Shown here in pieces: positions 1-8,142 of a stretch of DNA of 64,000 bases (the stretch's first letter is position 1; each line of letters starts with the position of its first letter). The position numbers and the translations under genes are program-made. The DNA is from JAIQFL01 sp035295745 (GTDB lineage Bacteria; Acidobacteriota; Terriglobia; Bryobacterales; Bryobacteraceae): contig DATGIL010000057.1 in assembly GCA_035295745.1 (NCBI GenBank), positions 111,380-175,379 on the forward strand, written 5' to 3'. Below the pieces are notes generated by a model. That model worked only from the letters and a program-made list of their open reading frames with translations, was not told where the DNA came from and searched no databases.

Positions 1-639
1 CTCGACGCGGAAGAGTCCCTCGGGATAGATACGGTCGATCTCGGCGGTGTCGTTGACCACATTCTCGAGAAAGTAGCGGTCATGGCTGACGACGACGCTC
101 GCGAATGACGCGTTGGCAAGCAGTTTTTCGAGCCACACGATTCCTTCGAGGTCCAGGTGGTTGGTGGGCTCGTCGAGAAAAAGGAGGTCGGGCAGTCGGG
201 CTAGTTCACGCGCGATGGCGAGTCGGCGCTTCCAGCCGCCGGAGAGCGATTGGGTGAGGACCGAGCCATCGCTGAACCCGGCGCGTCCCAGGGCAAGGTT
301 GACGCGGGAGGCATGTTCGTACTCGTCGTGCAGATGCTCCCCGGCGAGGGCGGCGGCGATGACTTCAGCGGCAGTTTGGCCGTCGGCGAAACCAACTTCT
401 TGGGGCACGTATCCGATGCGAATGTTGCGGCGCATGGAAACGGTGCCGGAGTCGGGCTCCAGGATGCCGGAAAGGATCTTGAGGAGAGTGGATTTACCGG
501 AGCCGTTGGGACCGATGAGGCCGAGCCGGTCGCCATCGGAAATGCCAAGGGATATATTTTCGAAGAGAGTGCGCGAGCTGAAGCTCTTGGCGAGCGAGGT
601 ACAGCTTTCGAGAAGAGCGGCGGCTTGCTGAGAGGGCAC
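1..639 (-). CDS. ABC-F family ATPase, C-terminal part missing (runs off window)
   Basis: The minus frame is open from about 639 to the window edge and reads as the first ABC domain of an ABC-F protein, a soluble ribosome-associated ATPase without membrane segments. Visible in order are a Walker A (GPNGSGKST), a Q-loop region (GYVPQE), the signature SLSGGWKRR, a Walker B LFLDEPTNHLDL and an H-loop VVVSHDRYFLE. The DEPTNHLDL form is typical of ABC-F. The second ABC domain lies outside the window. The start is uncertain: a GTG at 639 directly follows a purine-rich AAGAGG, and a TTG lies five codons upstream. It is divergent from the quinoprotein gene, with about 75 bp between the starts. The subfamily (Uup, EttA, resistance type) cannot be judged from this half. 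Confidence 0.9.
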   Translation of the reverse strand, partial: MPSQQAAALLESCTSLAKSFSSRTLFENISLGISDGDRLGLIGPNGSGKSTLLKILSGILEPDSGTVSMRRNIRIGYVPQEVGFADGQTAAEVIAAALAGEHLHDEYEHASRVNLALGRAGFSDGSVLTQSLSGGWKRRLAIARELARLPDLLFLDEPTNHLDLEGIVWLEKLLANASFASVVVSHDRYFLENVVNDTAEIDRIYPEGLFRVE

Positions 640-713
640 CCTCTTAGATTGCAACAGAGTGGGGGCGCGGGGCCAGTGGACGGGTTGTGGTACGCTTCCG
701 AAGGAACGTCGCT

Positions 714-2402
714 ATGGGACTGAGAAAAGCGCTTTTCGCCGCTCTGTTTGTAGTCACCCCTTCGCTCCTGCCGGGTCAGGGAAACGGGGTATCTCCCGCT
801 GAATTGCTCAAGCCGCTGAAGGAGTCGTGGCCTACGTATAACGGCGACTATTCGGGAAGGCGCTACAGTACGCTGACGCAGGTGAATCAATCGAACGTGA
901 AGCACCTGACGCTGGCCTGGATGACGCGCGTCACGCCGGGTGAAGGAAATGCCGCCGGTGGAGGGCGTGGCGGACGCGGAGGCTTTCGCGGCGGTGCGCC
1001 GGTTATTGTGGGCGGCGAAGGTACCGGCGAATTGGGCGGAGGCGGCGGGTCGATCAAGGCGTCGATGCTGGAGGTGGATGGCACGTTGTACTTCACCATG
1101 CCGGACAACGCATGGGCCGTAGACGCGCGGGACGGGCGCGAGTTGTGGCATTACTTCTGGAAGACGAAGGGCGGCACGCACATCGGCAATCGCGGCCTGG
1201 CGATGTGGAATAACTACCTGTTCATGGAAACGCCCGACGACTACCTGGTCTCGCTCGAATCGAAGACGGGCAAGGAGCGCTGGCACAAGCCCATCGCCGA
1301 CCTGTCGCAAGGCTACTTCTCGACGCCCGCTCCGATCGTGGTGGGAAATCACGTGCTGGTCGGCACGGGGAATGACATCGATGCTCCGGGATTCCTGCAG
1401 TCGTTCGATCCGGAGAGCGGCGAGTTGCAGTGGAAGTTCTATACGGTGCCGATGAAGCAGGGCGATGTGGGATTGGACACTTGGGCGAGCCTGGATGCGG
1501 CGCGGCATGGCGGCGCGCAAACGTGGATCCCGGGCGCGTACGACCCCGAAACGAAGCTCTACATCTTCGGCACGGGCAATCCGACCCCGGCCTATACGAC
1601 GGGCATGCGAGGTAGTGGAGACAATCTGTTCACGTGCTCGCTGGTCGCGGTGAATGTCGAGACCGGCAAGATGGCGTGGTACTTCCAGACGTCGCCGCAC
1701 GACATGCACGATTGGGATTCGGCGCAGACGCCCGTTCTGGTGGACGGGATGTTCAACGGTAAGTTGCGCAAGCTGGTTTTGACCGCGTCGCGGAACGGCT
1801 ACTTCTTCGTTTTGGACCGCGTGACCGGGGAGCATTTGGTCACGAGTAAGTATGGGACTTCGACGAACTGGTCGAATTCGCTGAACAGGTTCGGAGGGCC
1901 GCAGCGCGATCCGGAAAAGGACCCGACAGTTCCGGGGTCGCTGGTGTCGCCACCCGCCGGAGGCACGATCAATTGGCAGCCGCCGGCTTACTCTCCCGAA
2001 ACCGGGCTGTTCTACACGGCGGAGGGCAACGGGTATTCGATCTTCTATCTGACGGATGTGGATCCGCGAGGGTCGATGGGGCTCGGCGGGAAGGAAGAAG
2101 TGGGCGTGGGGTCAGGCGGAAGTTTCCTGACGGCGATCGATTACAAGACGGGGAAGGTGGCGTGGAGGCATCCGTATTACGGCAATGGCGGAGGAGGGGG
2201 ATTGCTGACGACAGCGGGCAAACTGCTGTTTGCGGGCGATGGCGCCGGGAGTCTGGTGGCGCACGATGCCGCCACGGGAAAACCGCTGTGGAACACGCGG
2301 ATTGGCGGGATTTCGAATGCTCCGCAGACATTCATGCTGGATGGCCGACAGTATGTGATCGCAGCGACGGGGGATGCGGTGTGGGCGTTTGTATTGTATT
2401 GA
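714..2402 (+). CDS. PQQ-dependent dehydrogenase (quinoprotein alcohol/glucose dehydrogenase-like)
   Basis: A periplasmic quinoprotein: an eight-bladed propeller that oxidises alcohols or sugars with PQQ. The frame is open from a GTG at 687, but ATG 714 has GAAGGA eight bases upstream and begins a signal peptide (MGLRKALFAALFVVTPSLLPGQ is split by the h-region), so 714 is preferred. The mature N-terminus WPTYNGDYSGRRYSTL is characteristic of the family. Propeller repeats of the type VDARDGRELWHY and DPESGELQW recur, and HDWDSAQ holds the likely catalytic Asp. A Gly/Arg-rich insert (about residues 74-115) is unusual and low complexity. No CxxCH heme site is seen, so electrons must leave to another carrier. 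Substrate unknown. Confidence 0.9.
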   Translation: MGLRKALFAALFVVTPSLLPGQGNGVSPAELLKPLKESWPTYNGDYSGRRYSTLTQVNQSNVKHLTLAWMTRVTPGEGNAAGGGRGGRGGFRGGAPVIVGGEGTGELGGGGGSIKASMLEVDGTLYFTMPDNAWAVDARDGRELWHYFWKTKGGTHIGNRGLAMWNNYLFMETPDDYLVSLESKTGKERWHKPIADLSQGYFSTPAPIVVGNHVLVGTGNDIDAPGFLQSFDPESGELQWKFYTVPMKQGDVGLDTWASLDAARHGGAQTWIPGAYDPETKLYIFGTGNPTPAYTTGMRGSGDNLFTCSLVAVNVETGKMAWYFQTSPHDMHDWDSAQTPVLVDGMFNGKLRKLVLTASRNGYFFVLDRVTGEHLVTSKYGTSTNWSNSLNRFGGPQRDPEKDPTVPGSLVSPPAGGTINWQPPAYSPETGLFYTAEGNGYSIFYLTDVDPRGSMGLGGKEEVGVGSGGSFLTAIDYKTGKVAWRHPYYGNGGGGGLLTTAGKLLFAGDGAGSLVAHDAATGKPLWNTRIGGISNAPQTFMLDGRQYVIAATGDAVWAFVLY

Positions 2403-2418
2403 CGGAAGCTCGATATCG

Positions 2419-3240
2419 CTACGGCTTTGGCCGTTGCTGGTAGCGCTCCAGCATGGCGGTCGTGATTTCCGAACTGCCGGGCCATTGACCGCGCCGCCTA
2501 CCGGAGTGGGTTTGATAGTCGCCGAGGCGCTCGGGGTCGGGCTCGACGACCTGACCGGCACTGAGAAACAGCAGCCCCGAGCGATCGGTTGGCATCCGTT
2601 CGGCGAACGCTTCGGCCAGGTCGAGGGCTGCCCTAAGCCGGGCCACGATGGAATCCGGGTCGATCGGTTCGCTGGTCATCAAAGCTCGCCATTCCGCAAT
2701 CGGGTAGCGGGAGTTGCGCCGGATCTCGGCAATTAGGCCCTCAGGCGTGAAGCCTGGCGACTTTTCGACTGCGGCCCAAATCACCGCACCCAACGGAAGA
2801 ATCGTTTCGTGGACCGTTACCAAGTCCATGAGGTCGCGCACCTCTCTGCGTCCTGCCGCGGCCATCACCTTATTTGTGGCCAGGTCAACCGGGTGGAGAA
2901 TAAACCCGAAAGTCTCATCGGGCAAGGTGGGGAAAAATCGGAAATCGCTATCCACCACCCACTCGAGCCGGGTACTCGCCGACTGCCTGGCGATTTCCGC
3001 AGTGTAGATGAGAGGCAACTGGCGCAGCCAGGATACGCGAAAACCAGCGGCTTCCAGCGTAGCGGCGTCCGAGAGAGCTGCGGCTGCGACCCGTTCCTCC
3101 CGGTCGTGGAAGACGTCGATATCTTCGGAATAACGCAGCGCCGATCTCGTTAATGGCGCACCACCAGCAACGTAGCTTTCGGGATCGCGGTGGGATGCGA
3201 TCAGTCGCAGCACATCGATCTGGATGTTAGTGAGCGGCAC
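2419..3240 (-). CDS. AbiEii/AbiGii-like nucleotidyltransferase
   Basis: 273 aa. The N-terminal region has the nucleotidyltransferase signature: YVAGGAPL (Gly-Gly turn, about residues 21-28) followed by SEDIDVFHD, whose D-x-D pair should bind metal. The central VDLATNKVMAAAGRREVRD matches the conserved Lys/Arg segment of the AbiEii (COG1848/2253-like) family. Such proteins transfer nucleotides to RNA or protein and act as toxins in abortive-infection or toxin-antitoxin pairs, but chromosomal copies may have other roles. It overlaps the upstream 83-aa gene by 14 bp, so the two are translationally coupled. That small gene is the likely partner. The family call is good; toxin activity is inference. 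Confidence 0.75.
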   Translation of the reverse strand: MPLTNIQIDVLRLIASHRDPESYVAGGAPLTRSALRYSEDIDVFHDREERVAAAALSDAATLEAAGFRVSWLRQLPLIYTAEIARQSASTRLEWVVDSDFRFFPTLPDETFGFILHPVDLATNKVMAAAGRREVRDLMDLVTVHETILPLGAVIWAAVEKSPGFTPEGLIAEIRRNSRYPIAEWRALMTSEPIDPDSIVARLRAALDLAEAFAERMPTDRSGLLFLSAGQVVEPDPERLGDYQTHSGRRRGQWPGSSEITTAMLERYQQRPKP

Positions 3241-3478
3241 GGCAGGCCTGCTCGATCTGCTCTGCCAGAAAGCGAGCTTCGCGATTTCCCTCGATGCGCA
3301 GCCTGCGCGCTACCACCAAGGCGTCCTCGGGCAATGGGGCATCCAGCATGCGCAGATTCCAAAGCGCTCGAATGCGGAACTCCTGGAACGCACGTCGGTA
3401 GAGCGTCACGAAATCGGGATCTGGCTGGCTGCTCACATTTCTTGTTGTAGCATGGACAATCGGATTGGGACTGGTCAC
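3227..3478 (-). CDS. Small protein coupled to AbiEii-like nucleotidyltransferase
   Basis: 83 aa, acidic and basic residues mixed, no membrane segment. The C-terminal part (ALWNLRMLDAPLPEDALVVA, then RRLRIEGNREARFLAEQIE) resembles the short ORF that commonly precedes AbiEii-type nucleotidyltransferases in other bacteria. That resemblance is from memory of such loci and needs a search. The GTG start at 3478 overlaps the stop of the upstream M48 gene (GTGA), and its end overlaps the next gene by 14 bp. It is probably a helper or antitoxin-like partner of the nucleotidyltransferase; no DNA-binding motif is evident. Confidence 0.65.
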   Translation of the reverse strand: MTSPNPIVHATTRNVSSQPDPDFVTLYRRAFQEFRIRALWNLRMLDAPLPEDALVVARRLRIEGNREARFLAEQIEQACRAAH

Positions 3479-4242
3479 GTCTTCAGCGGGATTTCAGAGA
3501 TGCCTGGATGTGGGCGAACTCTGCGCTGGTCTCGTAGGTGCGTGCGGGGCAGTTTGCCGATCGCGTCCCGGATTGCGGACACGCGTTGATCGCGTGAAGG
3601 CATGGGTTGAGATACGAGGGTGCCCTCCTCCGCCGCTGGTTGAACGCGCTCTATGTACGAAGCGAGGCTGGCGGGATCGTATCCGGCCGCGGACATCGCT
3701 TGCACCGCAAGGTAGTCGGCTTCGCGCTCGTTGGCTCGCTGGAATGTGAGAAGACCCAAGTGAAGAGCCAGAGCAGGTCCGTTCGCGCCACGCGCCGGCG
3801 CGCCGATCAGGCCAATTTGCGACTTGGCGGCCAGTCGCGTCGCATGGCGCGCTGCGACGTGCGCCATAGCGTGCGCCAACATTCCGGCGAACTCGTCCTC
3901 ATTCCGGGCAGCCAGGATCAGATCCGTCGAGACGAAGACGAATCCGCCGGGGAAAGCCGCAGGCTCATGAGTCGGCACGCTCGAGGGGCCTCGGACCGTT
4001 TCGAATTCGTAAGTCCATTCCGGCGGGAACTGTGCGGCGAGCCTGGCGCCGACGCGCTGCACGTAGCCCCCGACCTCCGCGTCGTCCAAAGGCATTGCGG
4101 TCTTGCGAAATTCCGCCGACAGTTGCTGGCCGAGCTCAATCTCCCTCTCTTTACTGAAGAAATTAACTCCCCTCCCGGGCGGCGGAGCCTGGGCGTGTAC
4201 GATTCCAACGGACAGCACGGCAACGCACCAGAGAGCACACAT
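3475..4242 (-). CDS. M48-family peptidase homologue with altered active site (HAMAH)
   Basis: Secreted M48-type zinc-peptidase homologue. The frame is open from an ATG at 4296, but ATG 4242 is preceded by AAAGGTG six bases away and starts a clean signal peptide (MCALWCVAVLSVGIVHAQ), giving 255 aa. The body has FFSKEREIELGQQLSAEF, typical of BepA/LoiP-like M48 proteins, and the downstream READ helix (Glu174) that supplies the third zinc ligand. The HExxH motif is HAMAH at residues 124-128: both His ligands remain, but the catalytic Glu is Ala. The codon GCT is clear on the complementary strand. It is either inactive and acts as a chaperone-like pseudo-peptidase, or uses another base. It heads the small operon with the two following genes. 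Confidence 0.85.
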   Translation of the reverse strand: MCALWCVAVLSVGIVHAQAPPPGRGVNFFSKEREIELGQQLSAEFRKTAMPLDDAEVGGYVQRVGARLAAQFPPEWTYEFETVRGPSSVPTHEPAAFPGGFVFVSTDLILAARNEDEFAGMLAHAMAHVAARHATRLAAKSQIGLIGAPARGANGPALALHLGLLTFQRANEREADYLAVQAMSAAGYDPASLASYIERVQPAAEEGTLVSQPMPSRDQRVSAIRDAIGKLPRTHLRDQRRVRPHPGISEIPLKT

Positions 4243-4302
4243 GGAATTCACCTTTGCGCTTCTGGGACGCGCCACCGTGCCAGTTCGTTTCGTCATCTTC
4301 GC

Positions 4303-4521
4303 CTACGGAATGGTGGTGAGTGCTCCGGCCGAGATGTACCAGACGCAGCCCGTGCAGTTGGCGCGCCCGTCGGAGGTGTCGTCGCAGATCCAGAGATTGC
4401 CAAGCCGGTCCAAATTTGCAGTAAGTTTTCTGTGGCCGCCGACGAAGAGGAATCCGGGCGTCGCGCCGGTATCGCGATTGATGCCGCCCGAAGATTGGGT
4501 GAGCAGTGGAGCAGGCGTCAC
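4303..4521 (-). CDS. Hypothetical 72-aa protein or gene remnant
   Basis: 72-aa frame between the DUF3467 gene and the M48 gene. Third-codon positions are strongly G/C (my count is about three quarters), and the C-terminal half (NLDRLGNLWICDDTSDG, then a Cys-rich CTGCVWYISAGA) looks like real protein, possibly a blade of a beta-propeller. It has no signal peptide and no recognised family. It could be a small gene or the tail of a decayed longer one. The 36-bp spacing to the upstream gene fits an operon. Confidence 0.35.
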   Translation of the reverse strand: MTPAPLLTQSSGGINRDTGATPGFLFVGGHRKLTANLDRLGNLWICDDTSDGRANCTGCVWYISAGALTTIP

Positions 4522-4557
4522 CGGCCTGCTCTCGTCCGAGTGTTCGCGCCGCTTCGC

Positions 4558-4848
4558 TTATTGCACGATGCCGCCGGGGGTCTGCGGCTCCAACCGAATC
4601 TCGCCAAAGGCGGACTCGTATTGCGTCACATTCTGCTGGAGTACGTTGAGCAGAGCTTTCGCCTGTTGCGGGCTGACATACACGCCCTGGAAGTTCTGGA
4701 TGGATACGCTATCCGGTGCAGTTTGATTGACTCGGCCGAACAGGAGGAAGAAATCCCACAGATTCACGCGCACTTGCACGCTGTTCGCATAGTTCTCGCG
4801 ATAATCCGCGGTATTCAACAATTGAATTCTCGGGGCAGGCTGAGTCAT
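4558..4848 (-). CDS. DUF3467 domain protein
   Basis: 96 aa. The segment YANSVQVRVNLWDFFLLFG followed by a short strand and VYVSPQQAKALLNVLQQN is the diagnostic core of DUF3467, a small single-domain family of unknown function found in many bacteria. Soluble, no signal peptide. It is the first gene of the minus-strand group that runs towards the M48 peptidase homologue, and it is divergent from the TonB receptor gene (54 bp between the starts). Confidence 0.8.
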   Translation of the reverse strand: MTQPAPRIQLLNTADYRENYANSVQVRVNLWDFFLLFGRVNQTAPDSVSIQNFQGVYVSPQQAKALLNVLQQNVTQYESAFGEIRLEPQTPGGIVQ

Positions 4849-4902
4849 AGCTTCCAGCGTATCACCTGGCCAAGCTCACTATGACACAATGGTCATTTCC
4901 CT

Positions 4903-7900
4903 ATGAGAGCCGGCCTCGTTGTCTCCTTTTGCGTAGCCTTTGCCGCCTGTGCGCAAACGCCCTTGGGCACTGTCACAGGACTGGCGATTGACCCGTCCGG
5001 CGCGACGATTGCCAACACGTCGATTACGCTGACCAACGAGAGTACGGGCGTCAAGCGAACCACGTCGAGCAACAACGCGGGTGACTATTCGTTTCCCGAT
5101 CTGCCTCCCGGCCCCTACCGTTTGCAGGCCACCGCCACGGGATTCCGCGCTCTGGAGACTCGAGCGTTTGCGGTAGAGGCCTATCGGACCACGCGGCAAG
5201 ACCTTCACCTCGAACTGGCCGGCTCCTCTTCGGAAGTGCAGGTCACCGACGCAGCATCGCCGGTGGTGCAGGTCGATACACCCGCGGTTTCGTCGGGCTT
5301 GCTCACGCGGCAGATTATCGACTTGCCGACGAACTTGCGCAGCGTGTCGAAAAATTCGGGCGACTCGGGCCTGATCTCTGCGATCATGCCGCTCACGGTG
5401 CCCGGCGTGGTGCAGGTAGGGAACGGCGCCAAGTGGCTGACCCCAGGCGCGGGAGCGAGCAGCACCAAGGTAAAGGTGGACGGCATCGAGACCACTTTCG
5501 GCAATTTTGGTAGTCCCGACAATGTTTCGCAGCCTTCCGTGGAGGCCGTGCAGGAGTTTACGGCGAACATCATGACGACGCGCGCAGAGTTCGGCGGTAT
5601 GGGCACCATCACCACCGGCACACGCTCGGGCAACAACGAATTTCATGGCGGCGTTTTCTGGTACGTCCGCAACAGCGCCACTGACGCGCGCAACTTCTTC
5701 GCGGTGGCCAAGCCTTATCAAAACCTGCACAACTACGGGGGGACGTTCGGCGGTCCCATTCGCAAGGACAAAACCTTTTTCTTCGCCGATTTCGATGGCG
5801 AGCACGGCACCGCCGCGGTGTTGTTCAGTGCCAACGTGCCGACGGTGGCCATGCGGCAGGGCGATTTTGGCACAACGGCGCTGAAGAATCCTTTTACCGG
5901 AGTGAATCCGTTTAACGGCAGCACCATCCTGCCCCAATTCATCAACCAGCAGGCGCTGGCGGCGCAGAATCTATTTTTTCCGTTGCCGAACTTCGGTCCA
6001 CCCACGCTGACGGCGGGAAACTATCGCGCGTTCGCGAATGGGCCGGAGGATCACCGCACTGAGGAGATCCGCCTCGATCACAATTTCACCTCACGGCACT
6101 CCGCTTTCCTGCGGTTTGAGAATCGGAAGGACGACTACCAGATTCCCGGCGCACGTTCCCCGTTGCCGCTCACGTCGTTCGGCCCTTCGGACAACACCCG
6201 CCGCGTCAACTTCTTCACGCTCGGCGATGTGGATACGATCCGCCCCACGATGGTGAACGAGTTTCGCGCGGGTGTAGTGATCCTGGTGTCCGGCAGCAGC
6301 GCGCAGTTCGACGGCCAGAGCGTGCTCTCGCAACTCGGCATTCAGGGTCTACCCAATTACGGCCACATCAACAATTTGCCCATCTTCAGCATCGCCGGCC
6401 TGAGCGGCGACACCATCAACCTGCTGAACCCCGTCAACGACGGGCATGCGCAGCTTGCCGACAATCTAAGCTGGGTGCGCGGACGGCACTCGATGAAGTT
6501 TGGGATCGAGGAGATCAATTGGTTTGTGAATCGTTACATGCCGAACACGTCGGGCAATCCCGTGTTCGGCAGTTTCTCGTTCACGGCGTCGAAGTTCACC
6601 GGCAATGCATATGCCGATTTTCTGCTGGGGCTGCCGGCTACGGTCACGCAGATCTCGCCGTTTCCTCCGCAGTACGATCGATTCCGCGACTGGGCCACGT
6701 ATGCGCAGGACGATTTTAAGGTCACTCCGCGGCTGACTCTCATTTACGGGCTGCGATGGGAATACAACGGTCCGGCATACGCGCTCAACGGCAATCTCTA
6801 CTCGTTCGACCTGGCGACGGGGAAGATCGTGGTGCCGAGCCAGGCTTCTCTGAAATTCATCAGTCCTTACTTTCCCTCCGCTCTGCCGGTGGAGACGGCC
6901 GGCCAGATGGGCGTGGGGCAATCCCTGCGTCATGGCGACAAGAATAATGTCGCGCCGCGCTTCGGGTTCGCGTATCAGCTCGACCGCGCGGCGAAGACGG
7001 TGATCCGCGGCGGATGGGGTGTCTACTACTCACACTACTCGGCGAATGTTCCGGTGGGCCTGGCTTCGGGACCGTTCTCAGCGAACCTGGTGACGACGAA
7101 CAACGTCGTCAACGGGCAGCCGCTTTTCACCTTGGCGAATCCTTTCAATACGCCGGGGACGCCTGGGACACTCGCGCTGAGAGCAGTGAGCCCCAACCTG
7201 CTCAACAGCTACGTACAGCAGTACACGCTGTCGTTGGAGCGGGAACTGACGCGCAATATCGGTCTGCGGATCAGCTATATCGGATCGAAGGGCACGCAGT
7301 TGGCCTACCGCCGCGATGTCAATCAGCCATTGGCTTCCACGACGCCGTTCAACAATGCGCGCCGGCCGTATCCGCTTTTCGGCACCATCAACTATGCCGA
7401 TAACGGCGCGAACATGCTGTACAGCGGACTTCAGGTGCAGGTGGAGAAGCGCGTCAGCCGCGGCCTGATGTTTACTTCCACCTGGACTTGGGCCAAAGAA
7501 ATCAGCGATACCGACGACACCGACGATTTCGAGCTGAACAACACTATCGAAGACACCTATAGCCGCGCGCGCGATCGCGGCAACGTTTACTCCGTGCCGC
7601 GCCACCAGTGGCTGAATCAGGCTCTCTACGAATTGCCCCTGGGACGCGGACGACTGGCCAGCGGATGGCAATTGAACGGGCTGCTCAATCTGAGCACAGG
7701 CAACTGGTTCACCCCGCTGATTTCCGGACCCGATCCGACCAACACCAATCAGACCACCCTGCGCCCCGACCTGGTTACACCCACGGTCGCGATGCCGCGA
7801 ACGCTGAACGAATGGTTCGATCCCTCCGCATTCGCCACGCCCGCCAATGGCGTGTGGGGCAACGCGGGACGTGGCATTATCGAGGGGCCGGGATACGTGC

Positions 7901-8142
7901 TCTTCAACGTGGGCATCGGGAAGACGGTGCGCTTGGAGAAACTAGGCGCCGTGCAGTTGACGGCCTCGTTCACCAACGTCTTGAACCACACCAACCTCGG
8001 CGAACCCTCTGGTGGAGGAAGTCCCCTTCCGGGGCAGGTGGTTGTGAATAACGTAAACGGCGGCAAAATCACGGCGACCCACATCTTTCCGCCGGCGGGT
8101 GCTCCGCGCACGGGTCAGTTGGGATTGAGGTGGAATTTCTGA
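4903..8142 (+). CDS. TonB-dependent receptor-like outer-membrane protein with carboxypeptidase-regulatory domain
   Basis: 1079 aa, Oar-like. A signal peptide (residues 1-18, ending ACAQ) is followed by a carboxypeptidase-regulatory-like beta-sandwich (about 22-105: GTVTGLAIDPSGATIANTSI, then SFPDLPPGPYRLQATATGF), a plug domain (about 120-240, with VDGIETTFGN) and a large 22-strand barrel ending in the aromatic LRWNF typical of outer-membrane proteins. These proteins are abundant in acidobacteria and are thought to import oligosaccharides or other large ligands; the ligand here is unknown. The 3' end overlaps the patatin gene by 13 bp in another frame, which points to coupled translation. Confidence 0.9.
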   Translation: MRAGLVVSFCVAFAACAQTPLGTVTGLAIDPSGATIANTSITLTNESTGVKRTTSSNNAGDYSFPDLPPGPYRLQATATGFRALETRAFAVEAYRTTRQDLHLELAGSSSEVQVTDAASPVVQVDTPAVSSGLLTRQIIDLPTNLRSVSKNSGDSGLISAIMPLTVPGVVQVGNGAKWLTPGAGASSTKVKVDGIETTFGNFGSPDNVSQPSVEAVQEFTANIMTTRAEFGGMGTITTGTRSGNNEFHGGVFWYVRNSATDARNFFAVAKPYQNLHNYGGTFGGPIRKDKTFFFADFDGEHGTAAVLFSANVPTVAMRQGDFGTTALKNPFTGVNPFNGSTILPQFINQQALAAQNLFFPLPNFGPPTLTAGNYRAFANGPEDHRTEEIRLDHNFTSRHSAFLRFENRKDDYQIPGARSPLPLTSFGPSDNTRRVNFFTLGDVDTIRPTMVNEFRAGVVILVSGSSAQFDGQSVLSQLGIQGLPNYGHINNLPIFSIAGLSGDTINLLNPVNDGHAQLADNLSWVRGRHSMKFGIEEINWFVNRYMPNTSGNPVFGSFSFTASKFTGNAYADFLLGLPATVTQISPFPPQYDRFRDWATYAQDDFKVTPRLTLIYGLRWEYNGPAYALNGNLYSFDLATGKIVVPSQASLKFISPYFPSALPVETAGQMGVGQSLRHGDKNNVAPRFGFAYQLDRAAKTVIRGGWGVYYSHYSANVPVGLASGPFSANLVTTNNVVNGQPLFTLANPFNTPGTPGTLALRAVSPNLLNSYVQQYTLSLERELTRNIGLRISYIGSKGTQLAYRRDVNQPLASTTPFNNARRPYPLFGTINYADNGANMLYSGLQVQVEKRVSRGLMFTSTWTWAKEISDTDDTDDFELNNTIEDTYSRARDRGNVYSVPRHQWLNQALYELPLGRGRLASGWQLNGLLNLSTGNWFTPLISGPDPTNTNQTTLRPDLVTPTVAMPRTLNEWFDPSAFATPANGVWGNAGRGIIEGPGYVLFNVGIGKTVRLEKLGAVQLTASFTNVLNHTNLGEPSGGGSPLPGQVVVNNVNGGKITATHIFPPAGAPRTGQLGLRWNF

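Noticed and set aside
201..1835. 544-aa open frame opposite the quinoprotein and ABC-F genes
   Set aside because: Arg/His-rich composition, no start signal, no motif, fully covered by better-supported genes; an antisense shadow of high-GC coding.
4879..5937. 352-aa minus frame opposite the TonB receptor
   Set aside because: Composition (Arg, His rich) and absence of motifs indicate a shadow; the receptor is certain.
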